Assembly: GCA_031472005.1 (NCBI GenBank)
Contig: PZJY01000005.1
Span: 3,038,001-3,102,000 of the forward strand
DNA length: 64,000 bases
From: Tetracladium setigerum
Lineage: Eukaryota > Ascomycota > Leotiomycetes > Helotiales
Direction: 5' to 3'
The notes under the pieces are model-generated. The model searched no databases. It had not been told where the DNA came from and was given only the letters and a program-made list of their open reading frames with translations. A program made the position numbers and the translations under genes. Shown in pieces: positions 48,154 to 57,794 of this stretch (position 1 is the stretch's first letter; each line of letters opens with the position of its first letter).

Positions 48154-49648
48154 ATGGCAGGTACTCATTATATTAGTAGTAGTAGTAGCAGTAGTAGTAG
48201 TGGTGGTGGTGATACTAGCGTGAATACCCACACCACCACCACCACCAGCACCACGAACACTTCCTCCATCAACCTCGAAAAGAAACGCAGCCTCTCCCCC
48301 GAATCCACCGAAGAAGTGCGCGAAGTCGACATCACCTCCTACGAGCAAGCAGCCGAATGTCTCTCTCAAGCCTTCGCCGTCGACGAAGTTGCTCGCTACT
48401 TTGTCGATACGGATGATATGCGTGGCGTTAGTGAGGACGTGAAGTACAAGTTGCATTGCGATATCATTCGGTATATCACTGCTGCGCATTGTTATAAGGG
48501 GCTAGTGACGACGATTGGACCGGATTTTGATGCGGTTGCTTTGTGGTATGTATAGTACCTTTTTGTATTTCTTTTTTCTTCAGTACCTACTCTCATGAAT
48601 CTTTTGTTTTCGTATACTATATCTTTCTACACCCAGCCTCACAACCTAAAAACCCCATCTACTCCCTCCCTACCTCCCCATTCATATCATATAATAATAA
48701 ATATTCCACCCCCACTCTAACAATTTAACCCCCTTTTTCTCTCCCAGTTAAGAAACTAATGTAACCATCCAGGCTCCCCCCAGGCCAAAACGTCGACTCA
48801 ATCCTAACCACACTCCGCTCCGGCATGTGGCGACTCTACTACCAACTCTCCCCGGAAGGTCGCCACAGGTTCTTCAATGAATTCATGCCCTTGCTGCACG
48901 ATACCAAGCATGATATCTTGGGTGATCGCGACGACGACTCCTACTATCTTGTTTATCTGGGCAGTAAGCCGAGTGCGAGAGGGAAGGGGTATGCGAGGAA
49001 GTTGATTGAGCATATGAGTGCGAGGGTATGTTTTTATCTTTTTCTTTCTTTTTTTCTGGGTCGGGGAGAGAGGGGGTTTTCTTGTTTGTTTGTGGATTTT
49101 TGTTGTTCTTGTTTATTCTGTGTATATTTATTTCCTCCTCATTATAATTTGTACTTCCAACATAACGGCTCTTCTTTCTCTTTTTCAATCCATTCCCTCC
49201 ATTTCCAAACGCTACATCCCCCCCCCCCCCCCTCCTCCTTTCTCAAAATCTTTTATTGAAACCCCAAAAACAGGCAGACAAAGAAAACAAACCAATCTAC
49301 CTCGAATCCTCATCCGCCACCAACCTGCCCTACTACCGCAAATACGGCTTCGAAGAAAAACTCGATATCGTGCTAACGCGCGGTCCCAAACCCGTCTATC
49401 TCAATATCATGGTTAGGGAACCCGTTCCTCTGCCTTCATCCCCTTCGAACAACGCAATCTCAATCATAAACGCAAACGCAAATGCTGGGATTGCTGTTGG
49501 TTCCGTTGGAGCTGGTGGGGTTGGTGTCAAGGCGAAGTTGTTGATGAATAGTATTGGGGAGAAGGGTGAGAAGGGGAGAAGGATGGAGCTGGAGCAGGGA
49601 GGAGAATTGGTGCGGTCGGGATTGTCAGTGGCAAGGAATTGGGTGTGA
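48154..49648 (+). CDS. GNAT-family N-acetyltransferase with low-complexity ends
   Basis: Exons 48154-48545, 48773-49025 and 49274-49648 (introns 227 and 248 nt) encode 339 residues. The first 40 residues are Ser, Gly and Thr runs encoded by TAG/AGT and ACC repeats. The GNAT fold spans about 55-250: 'ITSYEQAAECLSQAFAVDEV', then 'DDSYYLVYLGSKPSARGKGY' with the acetyl-CoA loop ARGKGYA, and 'KPIYLESSSATNLPYYRKYG' before 'FEEKLDIVL'. This matches fungal GNATs related to puromycin N-acetyltransferase. The C-terminal 75 residues (from 'VREPVPLPSSPSNNAISIIN') have no GNAT counterpart. The second intron contains a run of 15 C. Substrate unknown. Confidence 0.9.
49218..49232 (+). repeat. C15 homopolymer
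   Basis: Fifteen C in a row inside the second GNAT intron; length is probably uncertain in any assembly. Confidence 0.9.
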
Positions 49649-50159
49649 TGTGAGTGAGGCGAGAGTCGGGAGGGTTGCTTGCTCTCGTGGAAGAAAGGGC
49701 TTTCGATGGGTTTTCTTTTCTTCGTCTTCTAAAGTCGCTTGCGTTGGTACTCTGATTTTCTATTCTTTTCTACTTTTTGCTTTATCGTCATATTTTTTTT
49801 CCTAGGTCTCTTTGGTTCGACTTTTTTTTTGTTCCATGTGTTTGCTTTTTTCTTTCTTTGGCTCAGATCTAATGATGATCGCTTGGATATTTGGCGGTTG
49901 AGGTGGAGGGAGAGGTTGAGGGGCAGAGAGATGACGAGGGGGATGAATTTCTTTTGAATTGGGATTTCCTTTGGTTGCGTTTGATTTGGTGAATTTTGAA
50001 AGTTCGACTAACTCTATACACTCATTATATCTGGATATCATAGCTTCATAGGTAGCTATCTATCATGCAATATAAATTTATTTTGCATGAAAGCTCATAG
50101 CCACTTGCACTTTCGCTCATACCACATGAATTCCTCAGCCCCAAATGCAATGAACCCGT
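49649..50159. other. intergenic between convergent genes
   Basis: T-rich 3' flank of the GNAT gene; no coding signal. Confidence 0.6.
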
Positions 50160-51125
50160 CTAATACTCCAGCACGGCCCAAGTCTCATCATCCACTGTCG
50201 TATAAATCATACCCTCACCCAACAACTCATCCCCGGCTTTGAAGACCTCTGCTTGTGGCATACCCAATCTGCCCGCAATATCACTAACGTGCAAGCCCTC
50301 ATTACTCTGCGGCGTCGATTCCAACAACTTGAACACCTTCGACCCATTCACCGACAATCTCGGCTGCACCTTCTTCTGTGCATTCCCATCGCCTGAATAC
50401 CCATCATCCACAAACAAACCCTGCTCCTTCTTAACGCCCGCGCCACCCTGTCCACCAGCAGCCTCAGGCGGGCCCCTCGTAAAATACAAATGCACCGCCG
50501 TCGCCTCCAGCAAATGGTAATTTATCTCATTGAAATCCGTCACGGGTCTGATGAGATGCGCACCGACATGTCTCTTGTTGTTATACTCCTTTAGCTTGCC
50601 AGCTACGCGCACGTATTGTCCCTCGGTGGGGAGGACTTTGGGATTGTCGGAGTCGGCTTCTGCGTCGGTCCATTGCTTTACTTCGATGAGGCCGGTGCCG
50701 TCGTCGAGTTTGTAGGTGGTGTTTGTGGTTTGCGTGGTGACGGTTTGGATTTGTCCAACTATGGTTATGGTTGCTACGTCGATCGAGTCGATTATGAAGG
50801 CTGCTTCGGGGTAGGGAATGGTGCTGTGAGGGGTTAGTGGGGTGGGTTGTAGAAGATGGAGGGGACAACAAACGCGTCGATTAGCTGTTTGATAGTTACC
50901 GGGCGCAGAGTTTCTTTGCCGTAGGTCTGCGGGGGTGTTAGATTTGGTATTGTAGAGGGTAATCTGGTAGAGGGGCAAACCTTGGAGGATCCTTCTTGAC
51001 TTCCTTGCTGTTGTGAACCGGCCATGAAGCCTCCTCCTGCTCCACTATCTACTGCTCCTCCATAGTTGTATGCTGTGATATGAATCAGTAAATATATCAA
51101 ACATCTGCATAGTAGTCTTACACAT
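50160..51125 (-). CDS. RFA2: replication protein A 32-kDa subunit
   Basis: Four exons: 51125-51122 (only four bases, ATG T), 51072-50981, 50926-50874 and 50823-50160, with introns of 49, 54 and 50 nt; 270 residues. The spliced start reads 'MSYNYGGAVDSGAGGGFM', a Gly/Ser-rich phosphorylatable N-terminus normal for RPA2. 'TLRPVTIKQLIDATIPYPEA' and 'TIVGQIQTVTTQTTNTTYKL' begin the OB fold (DBD-D), 'GLIEVKQWTD' and 'RHVGAHLIRPVTDFNEINYH' complete it, and the C-terminal winged helix is 'KVFKLLESTPQSNEGLHVSD' to the end. RPA binds single-stranded DNA in replication and repair. Two donors are GTTTGC and GTTTGT, less usual but giving exact family sequence. Confidence 0.95.
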
Positions 51126-51319
51126 TGTTGTGGCTTTGGGATTTGTGGGGGTCGTGATTTCGTTGTTGTGGTTGTTCGTGATGTGAAATTCTGGAGACCG
51201 CGACCGCGTTCGTGTAAAGTGGACTTCGGATTGGTTACGAGTACGAGCCTAAATACGAATGTACTGTATTCGAAAAGTCACAAACCACCATTTTCATTCA
51301 TAACTATAAAATCACAAAT

Positions 51320-51786
51320 TTACTTCTTTCCTCCCTTAAATTTCTCATCTAATCTTCCCATAATAGCACCCTTCCAATCCGAATTCACGGGTGGTTCAGC
51401 AAACAACTAATTGTCCCACCACATTCATTAGCAATTTACCCCTCCTTCCCCAAAGCAAGCACCAACAACAAGAGTGCTATACTCACATTGACAACCAAAG
51501 TATCCTCAACCCCATAAACTCTCACATACTCCTCCCAAACCCGAATACTCTCATTCGTCAACTCCTCCGAGATTCTCGCCCCCGTCACAAAAACCTGCGG
51601 TCTGGGAATCAACGCGTGAAGAACAACCCCGAGGTTGTGAGGCGTGTATCGAAATGCTTCGGTTTCGTTGGTGAGATCAAGAATAGCAGCCATTTTGTAG
51701 GGCGTCTCGATGAAGAGATCGACTGTTGTTGCGGCTACGTGGCGGTAGACGCCGAATGCTACGACGGGGATGATGGGGGAGGTCAT
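51320..51786 (-). CDS. small conserved-looking protein, 128 aa, unrecognised
   Basis: Exons 51786-51487 and 51406-51320 (79-nt intron, GTGAGT…TGCTAAT…TTAG) encode 128 residues beginning 'MTSPIIPVVAFGVYRHVAAT'. Later segments 'ALIPRPQVFVTGARISEELT' and 'VWEEYVRVYGVEDTLVVN' lead across the intron to 'LFAEPPVNSDWKGAIMGRLD' and a basic end KFKGGKK. The alternation of beta-like and helical stretches and the clean splice sites argue for a real folded protein, though I cannot name the family. Without splicing the frame continues 17 codons and ends in a hydrophobic stretch at 51436. No signal peptide or obvious membrane helix. Confidence 0.7.
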
Positions 51787-51992
51787 CTTGAGAATTAGAA
51801 TTATGGTGAATAGGTAAGGGTGATGAGGGATGTTATCTTGGGGATTATCATCCACTTAATATGTTCTCGCTCGTACTTAGGGCTTACTCGTATGGTGTCA
51901 GCCAATCGAGTTGCGTAACTTCTGTAAATTGACCTTACATATCCTGATCCTTTCATTTGCCTATATATAGTCGCTCTATTTTAAATTCTTTC

Positions 51993-53759
51993 CTACAGGA
52001 CCATCATACTTTGATCCACACCCGTAGACACATATCTCGCAGTAGTTACGGTGAGAATCCCAAAATCATCCAATTCCATGAGCGAATTCTCCACAGACGA
52101 CCTTTTCGTAGGAAGCATATCAAGCTTCCCTTCTTCTAGGAGGAGTAAGTCATTATAGCTCGGCATCGATGGTCGCTCTAGCATTTGCGAAGAGCGTGTA
52201 TATTCTCGACGCCATTCCTCTTCCGATTTCGCACTCCAGAGCTTTCGAGGACAGCAAATCGATAGACCAAGAGGCCAAGCACCACTACATTCGTAAAGAT
52301 TGGAGGCGATGTTGAAGAGTGAGCAGATTATGAATAGTGCTTTTAGTGTCCTAGAGCAGGGCAGGGGAAAACACATTAGCTTTGGAGTGAGATTGAGGAC
52401 AATAAAAACATACCGACGCATTGACTCAACCAGCGCCCAATTCTTCCAACTCGGTATTTCATTTTCCGGGTGATATTTATGGCCAAAGCCGCTTGTTTTC
52501 AAACTGAGCTCCTGAACATGATGTTCGCGTTAGTTTGTCAATTGAGGGCGAAGGCGAAGGAGCATGATTGATCACTTGCCATCATCGTTTGAACAAGAGC
52601 CATATCAAACTTTGAATAAGTCTGATCCGCTTCTTTCACTCGTAGTATGAGGTAAACAGTCATAGCTTGTAGAGCCGCAACTGTATCCGCATCACTTAGC
52701 GTACTAATTTCTGCCGCTAGTTGTTGTTGCGCCATCCCTACAGTGCTCCAAATGAATTCGCTATTCTCTTTTGTCTTCGTCTGAAACATTTGAACTACAC
52801 TAAGACATATTGCAAGCGGTCGCGGTAAAGATTGATCGGTTTTAGATGGTGCCATAGAAGAAGGGTGGTGGCCGTCGGCAGCGAAGCATGCTGGGTGGAT
52901 AAATGGGGGTAGGTTGTTCCCTGGTAAAAGCCCATCTGTGTACGACTGAAGCGTGCTGAGAATTAGAGCACGAACTAAAGGTGATTTGTACTCTAGTTGC
53001 GGTTTTGGCGAGAATTGCTTTGGCGGTATATAGACTAGACGGGATATGGGTGACCAAAAGGTTGAATTGTCGGAGAACGAGGATAGCGTCGAGTTATTTG
53101 ATCCGCTTAAAGTATTTTCAGAGTCGACGTTATTGTAAAATTCTAAGTCTCCAAGAGACGTGAACGACTCAGATGGGAGTACTAAATCTTCGAGAATTCC
53201 GGGAGGGTGAAAGGCGGTTAGGGACGAATTTCCAGGGAAACCTGTCATGCTGTCCATTGACACGTTCACGTCGAGAGATGAGAGTACATCGTCAGCAACC
53301 CCATAATTCTCGCTGGACAAATCGCAAATCGGTTCGGTAGCGATATCAGAAACTACACCCGCATCTGAAGAGTCCGCTGTCAATCCTCCGCCTGACATCC
53401 CCAATAGTAGGTCTCCAGACATGCTAACTGACTCTGTCATCTGATCCACTTTCGAATCATTGGAACACTCCAATCCCTTTCTAATACATATAGAACATCT
53501 CGAAGAATGCGAGTCACACCTCGTCTTTGAGGTGATACAATTTGAGCAAGACTTCTTTCGGGGATACGGTGCAGTTCTCGATTTGCGGCGACAGTATGCT
53601 GTATGGCGTTTTCGCGAAATTTCTAAACAGGAATATCTCAGTAAATGATCAAATATGTAAGGATTTTGAGAGTGGCTTACTATTTTGGAATGTCTTCTCG
53701 CATACTGGACATGGGAGTTGTTCCGGATGTGGGTGTAGTGTGGTGGATCTGTGTTCCAT
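51993..53759 (-). CDS. transcription factor with C2H2-like finger and Zn2Cys6 cluster
   Basis: Exons 53759-53681, 53622-52580, 52511-52414 and 52350-51993 encode 525 residues. A finger-like motif spans the first intron (C17, C20, H33, C37), followed directly by a Zn2Cys6 cluster at residues 52-79 with spacing C-x2-C-x6-C-x6-C-x2-C-x6-C. The middle is Ser/Asp/Asn-rich (activation-like), and the C-terminal half resembles the fungal-specific regulatory domain ('SPLVRALILSTLQSYTDGLL', 'TVAALQAMTVYLILRVKEAD', 'PSWKNWALVESMRRTLKALF', 'KSEEEWRREYTRSSQM'). Introns are 58, 68 and 63 nt; the 68-nt one (52512-52579) starts with GCAAGT, a GC-AG intron. Such proteins often control neighbouring metabolic genes; here an SDR and an NmrA-like gene lie just to the right. 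Confidence 0.9.
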
Positions 53760-54260
53760 ATTGCTGAATATTTGATGACAAGATTTAGGGTTCAATACTA
53801 GTGAATTGATCAAGAGAATTGATATTTCCGTAGATAAGCGGAGATCTAAAGTATAGTAGATGTGTGTTGGAATGAAGTGCCTTCCTGACTGAGCTGACAT
53901 CGTCACACAGTGACTGACTAATATGGTTCGGCGTTAAGGAGAACAGTCCTCCCCCACTTGCATTCCCAGCCAACTCAAACCAAACTATTCTTTTTGTACA
54001 ACTACCACTTTGAATCCTGGTTAATTATGGAATCATTCAAAACCCCAATGTACAAGTATTACATCGCTAAATTAATTCCATCACCTTAGGTTGCATCGAA
54101 ATGACATTGCTACCTAGGAAGTAATAGCTGCCAAGAAACTACCCAATAGAAGCCGTATATCAGAGTCCAAAACATATCCTTCAAGAAGTTTACTTCATCT
54201 ATATCTATCAGCTTCCCGACTATGACGACACTTCCCCGACTATGGTAAACCATGGTAAAT
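53760..54260. other. intergenic, promoter of the regulator
   Basis: 500 bp, AT-rich, no gene seen. Confidence 0.55.
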
Positions 54261-55218
54261 CTACCATGGAAACTCCGATCCGTCCCAAACAAGGTACTTT
54301 CCTGAATCCTTCGCCTTTGTGAGACCATCAACAATTCCAACCATCTTTCCAACACACTCATCGACCTCTGTGAAAGCCTTTTCCATTCCGAATCTACGAG
54401 CTCCGCTGTTACCCATATCCGTTTGCGCAAATCTAGAAAGGAACATACTCATTAGCACATAGAACACAACACGGTCCAGTACAGTCCAGTACTGTACAAC
54501 ACAATACCAGTACAGTTCAAGATCCATTCTTCCCCCTTTCCACGCCGCCAAAAGAAAGAAAGAAAGTATACTAACCCCGGATCCAGATTCACTGAAATGA
54601 TTTCCTCATGCGTAAAATGAATCTTCCTCGCCGTAAAATGCGCAAGCGCCTTCGAAGCGCCATACGCATACTGACTATACACCGCTCTCTGCTCCATGCC
54701 CCCAATACTCCCCAGAGCCGATCCAATAACCACGAATTTCGGCTGCACCGCCTCTTTCAACAAAGGAAAAACAGCCTGGAACAGAATCAATGGTCCCAAC
54801 CCATTAACAGCAATATGACGCTCCACGACATCAATATCAACAGACTCAGCGGGCTCGAAGTCGCTGCACACGCCGGCGTTGGCGATGACTACGTTGAGTG
54901 AATGGATTTGATGGGTTTCCTTGAGAAGTCGAACGGCATCGTGGGGATCGGTGCGCGATGTGCTCTCGATCTGCACGATGATCAATTTGCTCCCTTCGCC
55001 GACGGGAAGAGCCTTCAGTGCTTCGGCGCTGGGGAGCAGGTGTTGCGGACGGCGGCGATGACGGTGTTGTTGGCTCGGGCGAGGTAGGTTTCGACGAAAC
55101 CTTTTCCTAGACCTGTGTGGTGTGTATGTTGTCAGTGATAGAAAGGAGGTAGGTGGGAATTTTTGAGGTTCTTACCTCTATTACTGCCCGTGATAAGATA
55201 TGTTGTGTTGGAGCTCAT
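54261..55218 (-). CDS. SDR, norsolorinic-acid-ketoreductase-like (one apparent frameshift)
   Basis: Exons 55218-55176, 55112-54576 and 54432-54261 (introns 63 and 143 nt); about 250 residues after repair. The spliced N-terminus 'YLITGSNRGLGKGFVETYLA' carries the TGxxxGLG cofactor motif; then 'NVVIANAG', 'FVVIGSALGSIGG' with the catalytic Ser, 'YAYGASKALAHF' with Tyr-Lys, and 'ISVNLDPGFAQTDMGN'. This matches the fungal norsolorinic acid ketoreductase-like/sniffer-type SDRs. The frame breaks once at G4 55031-55034: continuing gives a stop after 'CSPAPKH', one more base gives 'CSPSAEALKALPVGEGSKLI', as in relatives. NADPH-dependent carbonyl reduction is inferred; the substrate is unknown. Confidence 0.88.
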
Positions 55219-55667
55219 TTTGGAGTGTGCTGGTTGTTGACTTTTGTTGCTGGTTGTTGCTGGTTGTTGGGAGTCTGTTGTTTAACTTTGAGATTTTGCA
55301 CGGTGTCAAAGTTCGGGCTGCCTCTCTTATATATAAAATTAATTGTATACATTCAAGAAATCATTTGTAATCTATCAGATGCGCGAAAGGTTTAATTTCA
55401 AAGCAGTTTGTCGAAGTCCGGCGCTCTTTCATGTCTCGTCAAGATGCTTGGCAAAGGGGTTGACGGGATTCCGTCAACCCAAGTATCGGAGAACCCAAAT
55501 GAATGACCAATCTTCAGTTTGGTCTTAATATTTCCGACGATGAGAATTGTTAATCGACTACTTATGACGATAGGTACCGGAAAGTGTCCTCGTATCATCA
55601 GCAATTCCACGCTCACATCTCATGCCTCCTCTCCTGGTACAGCGCCGACCTACCTTACCCATCCATC
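55219..55667. promoter_or_regulatory. divergent promoter region SDR / NmrA-like gene
   Basis: 449 bp between head-to-head starts, compatible with joint control. Includes repeats of a GGTTGTTG/GCTGGTTGTTG word at 55229-55269 next to the SDR start. Confidence 0.5.
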
Positions 55668-56585
55668 ATGACCTCCAAAATCCAAAAAGTGATCATACTC
55701 GGAGCAGGCGGCAGCATAGGCCCAGCTATCCTCCAAGCATTCAAACCTCACTTCACTGTCTCCATCATCACGCGCAAATCATCAACTTCAATCGTCCCAT
55801 CATCTGAGTTCCCCACCTTCACCGTCGGAGACGACTATCCCGCCCTAGAACTCCTTCAAGCCTTTCAAGGCCAAGATGCAGTCGTCTGCTGCATGTCACC
55901 ATGGGCAATGGATAAACAATTCCATATCATCGATATCGCTGTCCAAGCCGGAGTGAAACATTTCATTCCCGGTGAATTTGGAGGCGATTCGACGAATACC
56001 AAGGCGGTTGAGATGATTCCCCCTCTGAGAATTAGGAATGATGTCGTTGCGTATTTGAGGGCGCAGGAAGGGCGAGGACTTTCGTGGACGGCGGTTGTTA
56101 ATGGGCAGATCTTGGATTGGGGTCTTGCGAATGGGTTTTTGGGGTTTGATGTGGTTGAGCGAAGAGCTAGGGTGTTCGATGGTGGAAAGCAGTATTTTTC
56201 TGTTAGTACGCTTGCGTTGATCGGACAGGCTGTTGCCAATTCTTTGCTTGATTTGGAGGCTGTGAAGAATAAGTATGTCTATGTGGCATCTTTTACCATC
56301 ACGCAGAATGATATACTTGACGAGCTCAAGTTTGTTGACGGATATTCATGGACTGTGGAGAATGTTCTGTCGGAGGATGTGATTCGCGATGCGCAAGAGA
56401 CTTTGAGGACGGGAGGGAATGCTAAAGCTGCTTTTCGGGACTTGCTGCTGGTGCAATCTTATACTCCAGGTTATGGGAATGATTTTCGTGGTCGCGAAAT
56501 GAATGAAGCATTGGGTCTTCCCGGGGAAAATCTTTTGGATGTGGTGAAGAGTGTTACGCCTGGTGCATCGTACCTAGAGGGGTAA
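55668..56585 (+). CDS. NmrA-like / isoflavone-reductase-like NAD(P)-binding protein
   Basis: Intronless, 305 residues from MTSKIQKV. An atypical SDR: glycine-rich cofactor loop 'ILGAGGSIGPAILQAF' at about 10-25, 'ITRKSSTS' for the NADPH-phosphate side, 'DAVVCCMSPWAMDKQFHIID' and the family hallmark 'AGVKHFIPGEFGGDSTN' near 100-115, then 'SWTAVVNGQILDWGL'. Family members either reduce aromatic/phenylpropanoid-type compounds or act as redox sensors like NmrA, and sequence cannot tell which. The first ATG upstream (55584) lacks family sequence, so 55668 is used. Confidence 0.92.
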   Translation: MTSKIQKVIILGAGGSIGPAILQAFKPHFTVSIITRKSSTSIVPSSEFPTFTVGDDYPALELLQAFQGQDAVVCCMSPWAMDKQFHIIDIAVQAGVKHFIPGEFGGDSTNTKAVEMIPPLRIRNDVVAYLRAQEGRGLSWTAVVNGQILDWGLANGFLGFDVVERRARVFDGGKQYFSVSTLALIGQAVANSLLDLEAVKNKYVYVASFTITQNDILDELKFVDGYSWTVENVLSEDVIRDAQETLRTGGNAKAAFRDLLLVQSYTPGYGNDFRGREMNEALGLPGENLLDVVKSVTPGASYLEG

Positions 56586-57794
56586 AATGAAAGGGTATTT
56601 TATCCGGAATATCGAAGAACTGCTCTACTGTACTCTGGACACTGCTTATTTATGTAGATTCGCACAGTAAAACGAACTGAACAAATGTGACATCTTACCT
56701 AGCTGGTAGGTAAGGTACTGTACCTGAGATACTCGAGTAGGTTGTAGGTCGTAGGTCCTTACAGTACCGGCAAGTGAAGAAGCAAGCGAAAGCGAGATCC
56801 GGACTCCCACTGCTGTACCTGTTGCACGACCCTTGTTAGATTACATACTCAAGCAGGGTTTATCAAACAAGCTTTTGTCTTGGAAATCCCCGAGCGGGTT
56901 TGGACTGCTTGCTTACCTTGCATCTCAAATAGTCATACTAAAATATAGGAGCGGTCAACAAGTCTGTGGTGAGAGCGAGCTGATGAAAGATTGTTGCATT
57001 TCTGCTAGATGGCATTTGAGCAAGAAGCAATGTGCAATGAAAATGGCAATTCATTGACGATGCCGAGTCAAGCAAGAACGGCGGGGGATTAGGCTTGTTT
57101 TCTTAGCTTGCAGATCCGAGCGGATCAGATAATCCTCCTCCCTTCATTTTGTCTCTTCCAAACATTTACAAACATTTACAAAACCACAACAACGCCAACA
57201 TCGGTCTCTCGCAATCCGGAATCCAACAAATATCCGAAATCTGTTTCTCGTGATTTATAAACAAGACCGATCCAATCAATCCTCTCACGTCGCACAGAAA
57301 CAGGATGCAAGCTGCATCAAGTATAACAGGCCCCTGTACATTTGTCTCTAAAAATGCACTAATGGTGGGGCCTAGGTGGGACCTTGCCCATAGCAGGTAG
57401 TATGGGAGAGGGAAGACGGAAGAAGGAAGAGCTCTCCTCCTCCTCCCTCTTCCTTCCTTTCCTCTTCCCCAATTCAATTTCGCAGTCTCTCCGTCGAATT
57501 GGTCCTTTGTACAGCTTCATCTTGATTATCAGATCTTGTATTCAGAAGCCTACTTCCTTTTGCTTTGGCCTGCCTGCGTCTCTTGTAAATCGCTTTTCAC
57601 CCTCTTTCCTGCCATTTTTGTGCGCGTGGAATTCTTGTAGCCACACTTCAACTCCCAATTGATCGTCCTTGAGATCATATATCTTCCAGCACCCATCAGA
57701 AGGGAATTGAGATCACTCCCATTTGTATCCCAAGCTAGAATAGCTAGAAGGAGGCCAGCACACGACGACCTCTCCTCTCTGCCTACCTCTCAAA
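56586..57794. other. intergenic, promoter of CFA synthase gene
   Basis: 1.2 kb without gene. TC-rich tract at about 57430-57470; repeated word 'GTAGGTCGTAGGTC' near 56741. Confidence 0.55.
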
